A DNA stretch of 6,251 bases from JBBDRX01 sp040905245 (GCA_040905245.1 JBBDRX010000068.1:1-6251); one strand, 5' to 3'; positions 1 to 5,754 are shown, numbered from the stretch's first letter. Numbers and translations: made by a program. Notes: a model not told the origin generated them from the letters alone.

Positions 1-548
1 GGGCAGGAGATATTGAGTGTAATGTAGTCTGCGACCGGAACAGCCAGTCGAAAGCTTTCCAGATAGTCTTCGAGTGCCCGCTCACCCGTGATAGACGGAT
101 CGTGTGTTTTGGCTATATTAACACCCAGGGGAACCGAAAGAGACAATTTTTCCAGCCGTTTCCGGATGGTTGCGGCTCCATCATTGTTGAGTCCCATTCG
201 ATTGATCAGAGACTCATCTTCTGGAAGCCGGAAACTTCTCGGTTTCGGGTTTCCGGTGGAGGGATTGGCGGTGATGCTGCCCACTTCCACAAAACCGAAC
301 CCGATCGCTTCCATTGCAGGAGCCAGGGTTCCGTTCTTATCGAACCCGGCGGCCAGGCCTACCGGATTTCGAAACGTCATTCCGAGAACTTTCTGGCGAA
401 GGGAAGGGTGCTGAAAATTGTATAATCCACTTGCAACACGCTTCAGAAAAGGAGAGTTGGCTACCTTCCCTGTCCAGCGAATCGTAGATTCATGAACAGC
501 GTCGGTGTTGAATCGAAAAAGAAATGGTCTTACAATGTTTTTGTACAT
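1..548 (-). CDS. pyrD: Dihydroorotate dehydrogenase (quinone, class 2-like), 5' part, cut by the window edge
   Basis: Oxidises dihydroorotate to orotate in pyrimidine synthesis; class 2 enzymes are FMN-dependent, membrane-associated and pass electrons to quinone. I translated the minus strand from the ATG at 548 and see 182 codons. The N-terminal extension (residues 1-50, starting MYKNIVRPFLFRFN with DAVHES at 16-21) is the class 2 type that forms the quinone tunnel. The core follows: NPVGLAAGFDKNG at 61-73 (FMN site, Lys71), VEVGSIT at 87-93, a KPR-FRLP segment at 102-109, INRMGLNN at 115-122 and GVNIAKT at 142-148. The last visible residues are L-N-I-S-C (178-182), the substrate loop that reads N-[IV]-S-S-P-N in typical class 2 enzymes, so the catalytic-base position is Cys. 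The ATG is chosen because it matches the family N-terminus and has AGAAGG about 11 bases upstream; an in-frame stop lies at 582-584. Transcribed divergently from pabB across an 89-base gap in which I see no convincing promoter. Confidence 0.95.
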   Translation of the reverse strand, partial: MYKNIVRPFLFRFNTDAVHESTIRWTGKVANSPFLKRVASGLYNFQHPSLRQKVLGMTFRNPVGLAAGFDKNGTLAPAMEAIGFGFVEVGSITANPSTGNPKPRSFRLPEDESLINRMGLNNDGAATIRKRLEKLSLSVPLGVNIAKTHDPSITGERALEDYLESFRLAVPVADYITLNISC

Positions 549-637
549 ATCAGCGATTACCTTCTCTGGCAAGACCTCAATTTACGGACGATCCGGTAAA
601 GAACGAAACCGACATATTCCGTCCATGACAGCGGCAT

Positions 638-2011
638 TTGTCACAGAACGATAGAGACAGACCACAGAACGTGAGATTACCCGTCCGAATCAGTGAGTAC
701 ACCTTTCAGCAGATCATCAACCGGGTTGTCCGCAATCGACAGGGGAGTACACCTTTGCTTCTGCTGGAATCACAGCTTGATGGCCACCCGGCCAGTCGGA
801 AATCGATCCTGGCACTCTCGCCGCTGCAGACGATCGAGGCGTACAGAGACCGGATCACGATCTCGGAGGGAAAAAAGAGCCGAACCTTCCGGGAAAATCC
901 ATGGCAGGCACTGGCCGAACTTCGTAGAGAGCACCCAGGCTGGTATGCAGGCTATCTTGGGTATGATCTGAAGAACTATACGGAGACTCTGCAATCGCAA
1001 AACAGCGATCCGGTCGGGGCGCCCGATCTGTTTTTCTTCCGGCCGGGAGAGCTGCTTGTCATGGATCATTCGTCCGGGATGTTGAGTACTCCGACCGGGA
1101 CCGGCCCGGAACTGGCCGCACTACTGTCGGAGTGCATAAACGAGAGTAATCCGGAGGTGGAAGAGGAGATCCCGGCTCCGATTCGGCTGCACTCATTTGC
1201 TTCTACTACTCCGGGAGAGGAGTATATCGCCAAAATCCGCCACGCACAGCATCGTATTCGTGAAGGAGAGTTCTACGAGATCAACCTGTCGCACCTTCTT
1301 CAGGGGCAGTTTAGTGGAGAAAGTTTTGACCTGTACCAGCGTATGAGAGAGCAAGGCCCGGTGCCTTTCGGAGCCTATATGAAGTGGCGTCGATGGCGGG
1401 TCTGTTCCGCCTCGCCGGAGCGATTTCTTTGCCGGGAAGGAACCAGGCTCTTCTCACAGCCGATCAAGGGGACCGCTCCGCGAATGATTGATCCGGAACA
1501 GGACCGCCGGGTTCGGGAGGCTCTGTTGAATTCTGAAAAAGAGAGGGCAGAGAATCTGATGATTGTGGATCTGGTTCGACACGATCTTTCCAAAGTGGCA
1601 CTTCCGGGTACGATCCGGGTTCCCGAACTCTTTTCCCTGCATCAGTTCGAGACAGTGCATCAACTCATCTCCACCGTGGAGGGGCGGGTCGATCCCGAAC
1701 AGGATCCGGTAGAGATCCTTCAGGCCTGTTTTCCCATGGGGTCGATGACCGGAGCGCCGAAAATCCGTGCCATGCAGGTGATTGAAGAGCTGGAAGAGTA
1801 TCGTCGTGGGATCTATTCCGGGGCCATCGGCTATCTGGCTCCCTCCGGCGATTTCGATTTCAATGTCGTGATTCGTACGGCCATTCTGAACGGCGATCGG
1901 CTGTTTTATCCTGTCGGTGGAGCAATTACCAGTGATTCGGACCCTCAGGACGAATTGGAGGAGACCTGGGTCAAGGTGCGGGCATTGACCCGGGCGTTGC
2001 ATTCTGTCTGA
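638..2011 (+). CDS. pabB: Aminodeoxychorismate synthase component I (chorismate-binding enzyme)
   Basis: Converts chorismate with ammonia to 4-amino-4-deoxychorismate, the precursor of p-aminobenzoate and folate, normally with the glutamine amidotransferase PabA. The protein is 457 aa, close to the 453 aa of E. coli PabB. The N-terminal domain has LLLLESQLDGHPASRK and the C-terminal chorismate-binding domain spans about 190-455. Visible motifs are EFYEINLS, SASPERF (Glu261), PIKGTAPR (Lys277), IVDLVRHDLS, FETVHQLIS and GSMTGAPKIRAMQ (368-380). Lys in PIKGT is typical of PabB; anthranilate synthase TrpE has Ala there (PIAGT), so PabB is favoured. There is no ATG near the 5' end: the frame opens after a stop at 626-628, and the candidate starts are TTG at 638, taken here, or GTG at 671, which would remove 11 residues. 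Neither has a good ribosome binding site. No pabA or pabC lies in the window; rpmE follows after 58 bases. Confidence 0.9.
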   Translation: MSQNDRDRPQNVRLPVRISEYTFQQIINRVVRNRQGSTPLLLLESQLDGHPASRKSILALSPLQTIEAYRDRITISEGKKSRTFRENPWQALAELRREHPGWYAGYLGYDLKNYTETLQSQNSDPVGAPDLFFFRPGELLVMDHSSGMLSTPTGTGPELAALLSECINESNPEVEEEIPAPIRLHSFASTTPGEEYIAKIRHAQHRIREGEFYEINLSHLLQGQFSGESFDLYQRMREQGPVPFGAYMKWRRWRVCSASPERFLCREGTRLFSQPIKGTAPRMIDPEQDRRVREALLNSEKERAENLMIVDLVRHDLSKVALPGTIRVPELFSLHQFETVHQLISTVEGRVDPEQDPVEILQACFPMGSMTGAPKIRAMQVIEELEEYRRGIYSGAIGYLAPSGDFDFNVVIRTAILNGDRLFYPVGGAITSDSDPQDELEETWVKVRALTRALHSV

Positions 2012-2069
2012 AATCCCCGTAATTTACCGAACTTACAAAACGTGGTAACAGAACAGGCAGAAACGTATT

Positions 2070-2285
2070 ATGAAAAAAGGAATTCACCCCGATTACAAAG
2101 AGATCAAGGTTGTCATGAGTGACGGGACCGAGTTCACGACTCGCAGTACAATGGCTACCAAGGATGGTACGTACAAGAGCGAAATTGACTCCCGGAATCA
2201 CCCGTTTTTTAATGAGAATCAGACGATCAAGAAGAAAGCAGATCAGATCGATCGCTTCAACAAGCGGTACGGCAAAAAGAGTTGA
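2070..2285 (+). CDS. rpmE: 50S ribosomal protein L31, zinc-free (C-) form
   Basis: Small ribosomal protein of 71 aa that bridges the large and small subunits. The start MKKGIHPDYKEI, the segment TEFTTRSTM, the HPFF at about residues 47-50 and the tail RFNKRYGKK match the L31 family. Zinc-binding L31 carries four cysteines, a CxC pair near residue 16-18 and a CxxC pair before HPF. Here these positions are non-cysteine (MSDG and IDSRN segments) and the protein has no Cys at all, so it is a C- form. It resembles the short type A layout more than the longer type B protein. The ATG has no strong Shine-Dalgarno sequence. It lies 58 bases after pabB and 31 bases before the hydrolase gene, all in the same direction, so co-transcription is possible. 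Confidence 0.93.
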   Translation: MKKGIHPDYKEIKVVMSDGTEFTTRSTMATKDGTYKSEIDSRNHPFFNENQTIKKKADQIDRFNKRYGKKS

Positions 2286-2293
2286 TTTGTATT

Positions 2294-2307
2294 GATCTCG
2301 TGAGATC
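2294..2307. repeat. Perfect 14-base palindrome before the hydrolase gene
   Basis: GATCTC-GT-GAGATC is a perfect inverted repeat in the 31-base gap between rpmE and the metallo-hydrolase gene. It ends directly at the GGTGG (2308-2312) that serves as ribosome binding site for the ATG at 2317. As RNA it could form a 5-bp stem with a 4-base loop. No T-run follows, so it is not an intrinsic terminator. Confidence 0.5.
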
Positions 2308-2316
2308 GGTGGCCTC

Positions 2317-2958
2317 ATGACCATTCACACCTTTACGGTCGGCCCGTTTGTTCAAAACACCTATCTGCTGATCAATGGGCCGGACGCGATCTTGATTGAT
2401 GCCGGATTCGGCCAGTCATCGGAATTACAGGCATTGAAAGACCTTCTTCAGGAGAAAGAGGCCGGGCTGGCCGGTATTCTTCTGACTCACGCTCATATAG
2501 ACCATGTGATGGGGTTGAACCATCTCCTGAAAACGTTTGGAGACCTTCCTGTCTGGCTCAACCACAGTGATCTGACGCTGTGGAACGAGATCGAACATCA
2601 GGCATCGCAGTTTGGAATATCGGCCTCCGGATTCTCGTTTGTCCCAGAACCACTTCCCGAACAGAATGGATTTCGGGCAGGCCCCTTCAGTTTTAATGTT
2701 TTATATACGCCCGGCCATGCTCCCGATCACGTTTCACTGTACATGCCCGACGAGCAGAAGGTGATTGCAGGGGATGCCCTTTTTCGACAGAGTATCGGCC
2801 GAACCGATCTTTACAAGGGGGACCTGAAACTGCTGACCCGGTCGATTCAGGAGAAACTCTATACCCTTCCGGACCAGACAACCGTATTGCCGGGGCACGG
2901 GCCGGAAACCACAATTGGCTATGAAAAGCGTCACAATCCGTTTGTTCGTCCGGCCTGA
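2317..2958 (+). CDS. MBL-fold metallo-hydrolase (glyoxalase II-like, YcbL type)
   Basis: A 213-aa single-domain hydrolase of the metallo-beta-lactamase superfamily, probably cytoplasmic since no signal peptide is seen. All metal ligands of the glyoxalase II branch are present: THAHIDH with His58, His60, Asp62 and His63, then His134 in TPGHAPDHV, Asp153 in AGDALF and His194 in LPGHGP. The metal-bridging Asp153 and the short length fit the YcbL/hydroxyacylglutathione hydrolase-like group. The C-terminal glutathione-binding domain of true glyoxalase II is missing, so the substrate cannot be named. The SIGRTDL segment after Asp153 is also typical of this group. The ATG at 2317 is preceded by GGTGG with a 4-base spacer. 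It is the last gene of the rightward cluster and converges on the TPR gene across 89 bases. Confidence 0.88.
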   Translation: MTIHTFTVGPFVQNTYLLINGPDAILIDAGFGQSSELQALKDLLQEKEAGLAGILLTHAHIDHVMGLNHLLKTFGDLPVWLNHSDLTLWNEIEHQASQFGISASGFSFVPEPLPEQNGFRAGPFSFNVLYTPGHAPDHVSLYMPDEQKVIAGDALFRQSIGRTDLYKGDLKLLTRSIQEKLYTLPDQTTVLPGHGPETTIGYEKRHNPFVRPA

Positions 2959-3027
2959 CGATATTGTTTTTCAGCTACATTTGGAGTGTACGGGGAGAGA
3001 CGGTTGGTTTGAACCTTTTTGTAAATA

Positions 3028-3047
3028 CCCGGGGATTTATGTCCGGG
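3028..3047. terminator. Weak hairpin between convergent genes, possible terminator
   Basis: CCCGG (3028-3032) pairs with CCGGG (3043-3047) around a 10-base loop, immediately after the stop codon of the leftward TPR gene. On the minus strand only a mixed TATTTAC stretch follows, so it is a poor intrinsic terminator. For the rightward hydrolase gene a separate small element, GGTT (3002-3005) with AACC (3012-3015) and then TTTTT (3016-3020), is equally weak. Convergent ends make some terminator likely here, but neither is convincing. Confidence 0.25.
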
Positions 3048-3680
3048 CTACTCTCCGGAATCCTGTTTCTCCTTCAGCTTCTCTTTCAACTCAAGAATCC
3101 GTTTACGAAATGATTCTGCCTTGTCGGGCCGGGTGTCGATCAGCTTTTGGTAGGTGGATATGGCCAGTTCCAGGTGTCCCTGTTTCTCGTGAATCTGTGC
3201 CAGCGTCTCGGTCGCGATATCATCGACACGGGAGGCCTGTTCCGCCAGATTTCTTTCGTCTGCCTTGTCGGGGTTAAAATCGATTCGTTTCGATTCAACG
3301 GTCGAAAGTTTTTCAATCAGCGCGTCCAGATCCGAAATGGGATGTGTGGCCATTTGGGCGGGCTTTGCCTGTCGAATTCCGGCCACTTCGGTCGGAGACC
3401 AGGCACGAAACGAGTCCGGATGAGCCATAAAGTAGTGAAGCTTCTCCATGGCCGGGCTTCCGGGAGCAAATATTTTTGCCGCCCAGGCTGCCTGAACGGC
3501 CTTTTTTGAATCTCCCTGAAGATGATGGAACCAGGAGAGAAGATAGTGCCCGACTGCATCCGGCCCCCGCTTGTCGAGATGCGCTTTCAGGCGGCTGATC
3601 GCTTTTTCCGGTTCCTGCTGAAAAAGCTCCAGGTAGCTATTCAACGACTGTGGTATGTGGCTGGACAGATTCTTTGTCAT
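3048..3680 (-). CDS. TPR-like helical repeat protein encoded downstream of lptE
   Basis: A 210-aa protein without signal peptide or membrane segment, so probably cytoplasmic. Residues about 13-75 look like a degenerate pair of tetratricopeptide helices (LELFQQEPEKAISRLKAHL, then GDSKKAVQAAWAAKIFAPGS). Residues 157-195 are a clear TPR (TETLAQIHEKQGHLELAIS, then YQKLIDTRPDKAESF), and the C-terminus (195-207) is a charged helix rich in Lys and Glu. The middle (about 85-150) is variable and polar. From memory, a protein with the same C-terminal repeat follows lptE in many Bacteroidota, where its function is unknown; TPRs usually mediate protein contacts. The ATG at 3680 is preferred over an in-frame TTG at 3719 that would add 13 residues. 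The start lies 64 bases after lptE, with a hairpin and T-run between them. No enzymatic role is claimed. Confidence 0.8.
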   Translation of the reverse strand: MTKNLSSHIPQSLNSYLELFQQEPEKAISRLKAHLDKRGPDAVGHYLLSWFHHLQGDSKKAVQAAWAAKIFAPGSPAMEKLHYFMAHPDSFRAWSPTEVAGIRQAKPAQMATHPISDLDALIEKLSTVESKRIDFNPDKADERNLAEQASRVDDIATETLAQIHEKQGHLELAISTYQKLIDTRPDKAESFRKRILELKEKLKEKQDSGE

Positions 3681-3720
3681 GAGAAGGTAAAAGCTATTGC
3701 CCCGGCCACTAAAAACCAAG

Positions 3721-3746
3721 AAAAAAACGGAGATTCCAGAGAATCT
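3721..3746 (-). terminator. Terminator-like hairpin directly after lptE
   Basis: Read on the minus strand, AGATTC-TCTG-GAATCT forms a perfect 6-bp stem with a 4-base loop (3746 down to 3731). CCG and then seven T (3727-3721) follow, with five more T shortly after. The stem starts inside the lptE stop codon TAG (3747-3745). The stem is AT-rich and the T-run is 3 bases away, so termination would be weak or partial. It may act as an attenuator lowering expression of the TPR gene. Confidence 0.45.
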
Positions 3747-4254
3747 ACCAGTTGCTCACCGCGTCGTTGAACATGTTGTTTGCAATCTGTTCCAGAGCCT
3801 GTTCGGCTGCCGCAATTTCCCCGTCGACAGGATTGTCGCGGGTATCATATGTCCCGGAGCCACTGAACGTTTTACTCCAGAGAGGCTGGTCTTCAGTGGC
3901 ATACTGAAAGGAGGCCCGAACCGTCACGGTCACTTCGTTCAGGTTGGCCTGTTCATTCCCGCTGATACTGAATGGCCGGACCCGGTATCCGGAGATCGAA
4001 CCCTGAATAAACGCATCTGCATTTGCCTGGCTACTGGTTTGTGAGAGCCGGCTTTGGTTCACAAACCGGTTGATCAACACCCGGTTCAGCCGATCGCCCA
4101 GATCTGCAATACCCCCACCGGACTGATCACTGAAAAATGGAATGTAAACGGTTTGCACATCCGATGGAATAGAGGTACCGGTAAAGCTGTACGTCACACA
4201 ACCACCAGCCAACAGAATCAGTAAGAGTCCTGTTATCAGGTTACGTAAGTTCAT
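3745..4254 (-). CDS. lptE: LptE-family LPS-assembly outer-membrane lipoprotein
   Basis: LptE is the lipoprotein that plugs the LptD barrel and helps insert lipopolysaccharide in the outer membrane. The 169-aa product starts with a lipoprotein signal peptide: MNLRN, a hydrophobic stretch at 6-15, and the lipobox LAGGC with Cys19 as the predicted lipidated residue. The mature part opens YSFTGTSIPSDVQTVYIPFF, as in the Bacteroidota LptE family, followed by DRLNRVLINRFVNQSRL, the GSISGYRVRPF strand, EVTVTVRASFQY and WSKTFSGSGTY, and it ends in a helix. The ATG at 4254 is chosen because it puts the signal peptide at the N-terminus; a GTG at 4287 would add 11 polar residues. The start lies inside the 3' end of the sigma-54 activator gene (14-base overlap), which points to co-transcription and translational coupling. 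Its own ribosome binding site (GGA) is weak. Confidence 0.87.
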   Translation of the reverse strand: MNLRNLITGLLLILLAGGCVTYSFTGTSIPSDVQTVYIPFFSDQSGGGIADLGDRLNRVLINRFVNQSRLSQTSSQANADAFIQGSISGYRVRPFSISGNEQANLNEVTVTVRASFQYATEDQPLWSKTFSGSGTYDTRDNPVDGEIAAAEQALEQIANNMFNDAVSNW

Positions 4255-5518
4255 ACTGATCCAGTTTTCGGTAGAGAGTTCGTTCACTGATTCCGAGCGT
4301 TTCGGAAGCTTTTCGACGGTTTCCGTCGAAGCGTTTCAGAGCCTGCTGAATCAAAAATTTCTCCGTCTCCTCAATGGAAGGAATATTCCCGCCACCGAAA
4401 AAGCGTTCCAGTTCGCTGACCGGCTCCTGTTCGGACTCGGTTGGCGAGGCATTTCCAGGATTCCAGCTGCCGGGCTCTTCCGGCGGCCGGTCAGGGTTCA
4501 GTTCATTGGGGTCAATAGATCGCTGGACGGCAGGGGGGAGGGCCCGAATCTCCTTGGAAGAAAATGTATTGTACAGAAATCGCCCGAGCATTTTTTTCAA
4601 GTCTCCCATGTCGTTCTGAAGCTCCAGAAGAGCGCGGTAGATCAGCTGATTGTCCTGAGCGGATGGGCCGCCACTGTTTTCGGATCGCTGTTCGGCCGCC
4701 GAGAGTACCGGAAGGTTGTCTGCCAATCCTTCTCGTTGACGCCCTTTCAGGTACTTTTGCAGCGTCTCCTTGTCAACGTACTGGGATTTCTCCAGGACCA
4801 CCAGTTGCTCGGCTACATTACGGAGCTCACGAATATTTCCGGGCCAGCGATAGGAGATCAGCAGCTCTCTGGCTTCGTCGGAAAACCCGCGAAACACCGA
4901 GTCGTACTTGGCAGAAAATTCAGTGACGAATTTTCTGAAAATCGGGATGATGTCATCGGTTCGTTCCCGAAGTGGCAGTAGCTTGATGGTCACCGTATCG
5001 AGCCGGTAGTAGAGGTCTTCCCGGAACGAACCTTCCTGCACCAGTTGCCAGAGATCCTGATTGGTAGCGGCGATGACCCGGGTATCGGTGGTCCGGAGCT
5101 GGCTGGATCCGACCCGGAAAAACTCCCCGGATTCCAGGACACGAAGGAGTTTGACCTGTACGTTTTTGGGGGTATCTCCGATTTCGTCCAGGAAGATGGT
5201 TCCATGGTCTGCCTTTTCGAAGTATCCTTTACGCGCTTCATGTGCGCCGGTGAACGACCCTTTCTCATGGCCGAACAGTTCACTTTCGATAATTCCTTCC
5301 GGAATGGCCCCGCAGTTTACAATGACCAGGTTATGATCTTTTCGCTTACTTTCGGCATGAATGGCCCGGGCGGTGACATCTTTGCCAACACCACTCTCTC
5401 CCTGCATTAATACGGTGATATCGGTTTCGGCAATCTGCATGATTTTGTCGATTACCTGTCGAATTCCCGGCGAATTGCCGAGAATACCGTGTCGCTCCTG
5501 AAATACGTCTCTGTCCAT
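4241..5518 (-). CDS. Sigma-54-dependent activator (AAA+ and Fis-type HTH, no receiver domain)
   Basis: A 425-aa bacterial enhancer-binding protein that uses ATP to remodel RNA polymerase carrying sigma-54. The AAA+ domain begins almost at the N-terminus: Walker A GESGVGKD (40-47), the sigma-54-contact loop GSFTGA (87-92, usually GAFTGA), Walker B TIFLDE (107-112), arginine-finger segment SFREDLYYRL (164-173) and sensor II WPGNIRELRN (225-234). A linker of about 150 residues rich in Pro, Glu and Ser follows, with a helical patch LLELQNDMGDLKKML. The Fis-type helix-turn-helix is at 401-425 (NRRKASETLGISERTLYRKL). No response-regulator, PAS or GAF domain precedes the AAA+ module, so activity is probably set by expression level or by a partner protein. 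The ATG at 5518 has GAGGA 4 bases upstream; an in-frame TTG at 5560 lies within repeats and is unlikely. It is the first gene of the operon with lptE and the TPR gene. Confidence 0.93.
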   Translation of the reverse strand: MDRDVFQERHGILGNSPGIRQVIDKIMQIAETDITVLMQGESGVGKDVTARAIHAESKRKDHNLVIVNCGAIPEGIIESELFGHEKGSFTGAHEARKGYFEKADHGTIFLDEIGDTPKNVQVKLLRVLESGEFFRVGSSQLRTTDTRVIAATNQDLWQLVQEGSFREDLYYRLDTVTIKLLPLRERTDDIIPIFRKFVTEFSAKYDSVFRGFSDEARELLISYRWPGNIRELRNVAEQLVVLEKSQYVDKETLQKYLKGRQREGLADNLPVLSAAEQRSENSGGPSAQDNQLIYRALLELQNDMGDLKKMLGRFLYNTFSSKEIRALPPAVQRSIDPNELNPDRPPEEPGSWNPGNASPTESEQEPVSELERFFGGGNIPSIEETEKFLIQQALKRFDGNRRKASETLGISERTLYRKLDQYELT

Positions 5519-5522
5519 AGTT

Positions 5523-5527
5523 TCCTC
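5523..5527 (-). promoter_or_regulatory. Ribosome binding site of the sigma-54 activator gene
   Basis: GAGGA on the minus strand, 4 bases before the ATG at 5518. It is the best Shine-Dalgarno match I noticed in the window and decides the start in favour of ATG 5518 over TTG 5560. Confidence 0.7.
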
Positions 5528-5537
5528 GTCCTGATTC

Positions 5538-5561
5538 CTGACAATATGACAATTTAACAAT
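5538..5561 (-). repeat. Three tandem 8-base repeats upstream of the sigma-54 activator gene
   Basis: On the minus strand the units are ATTGTTAA, ATTGTCAT and ATTGTCAG, adjacent without spacers, sharing ATTGT in all three and ATTGTCA in two. They cover the proposed -10 element and the start of the leader, ending 19 bases before the ATG. This could be a set of binding sites for a regulator, or a chance AT-rich repeat. Confidence 0.5.
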
Positions 5562-5579
5562 GAATATCGGGTGCATCAA
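5551..5579 (-). promoter_or_regulatory. Candidate sigma70-like promoter of the sigma-54 activator operon
   Basis: Minus strand: TTGATG (5579-5574, -35, 4 of 6 matches), a 17-base spacer, then TAAATT (5556-5551, -10, 4 of 6). The predicted start of transcription would be near 5544, giving a leader of about 26 bases with the GAGGA site. The match is moderate, and if the organism is a Bacteroidota member its main sigma factor may use a different consensus. Confidence 0.4.
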
Positions 5580-5596
5580 TTTCTCTTTTAGAAATT
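5578..5596. repeat. Perfect 7-5-7 inverted repeat between the divergent promoters
   Basis: AATTTCT, CTTTT, AGAAATT: a perfect 7-base inverted repeat with a 5-base centre. It overlaps the -35 of the leftward promoter by two bases and lies 3 bases before the -35 of the rightward ECF-type promoter. The position suits an operator acting on both directions. It has no T-run that would make it a terminator. Confidence 0.5.
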
Positions 5597-5599
5597 CAT

Positions 5600-5625
5600 T
5601 GTAACCTTTTGCTTCCCGACTCGTC
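5600..5625 (+). promoter_or_regulatory. Candidate ECF-type promoter of the ECF sigma factor gene
   Basis: TGTAAC (5600-5605), exactly 16 bases, then CGTC (5622-5625). This agrees with the general ECF promoter pattern, an AAC-containing -35 and a CGT-type -10 about 16-17 bases apart, as for Bacillus sigma X and sigma W. It reads towards the ECF sigma gene, which fits autoregulation. The leader to the ATG at 5755 would be about 120 bases. It is a pattern match only. Confidence 0.45.
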
Positions 5626-5754
5626 TTATTCTATGAATAAATACGCGAGTCCGGAGGGTATATGGGCAGCAGATAGCAACAGGTATTCGGATGTTGGTGT
5701 TTTTGAGGATAAAATAGAATTTTAGGAGTGTCTCCGGTTACGAATCGTCCGTGC

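Noticed and set aside
88..425. Two overlapping rightward ORFs of about 108 codons opposite pyrD
   Set aside because: They are the antisense shadow of pyrD, whose minus-strand frame carries the full set of family motifs.
585..595. CGGA-CGA-TCCG small palindrome between pyrD and pabB
   Set aside because: Four-base arms are expected by chance, and no promoter or known operator accompanies them.
808..822. TGGCAC-like start of a sigma-54 promoter inside pabB (also near 1597)
   Set aside because: The matching TTGC at the right spacing is missing in both places and they lie inside a coding region. I found no full sigma-54 promoter in the window.
1454..2002. Leftward ORF of 182 codons inside pabB
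   Set aside because: It is antisense to the conserved chorismate-binding domain and its translation has no recognisable motif or signal.
638..2011. Reading this gene as anthranilate synthase trpE
   Set aside because: The PIKGT motif with Lys277 is the PabB type, and no trp genes are next to it. A small chance of mis-assignment remains.
5694..5720. TTGGTG and TAGAAT as a sigma70 promoter for the ECF gene
   Set aside because: The spacer is only 15 bases and the -35 match is weak; the ECF-type promoter at 5600-5625 fits better.
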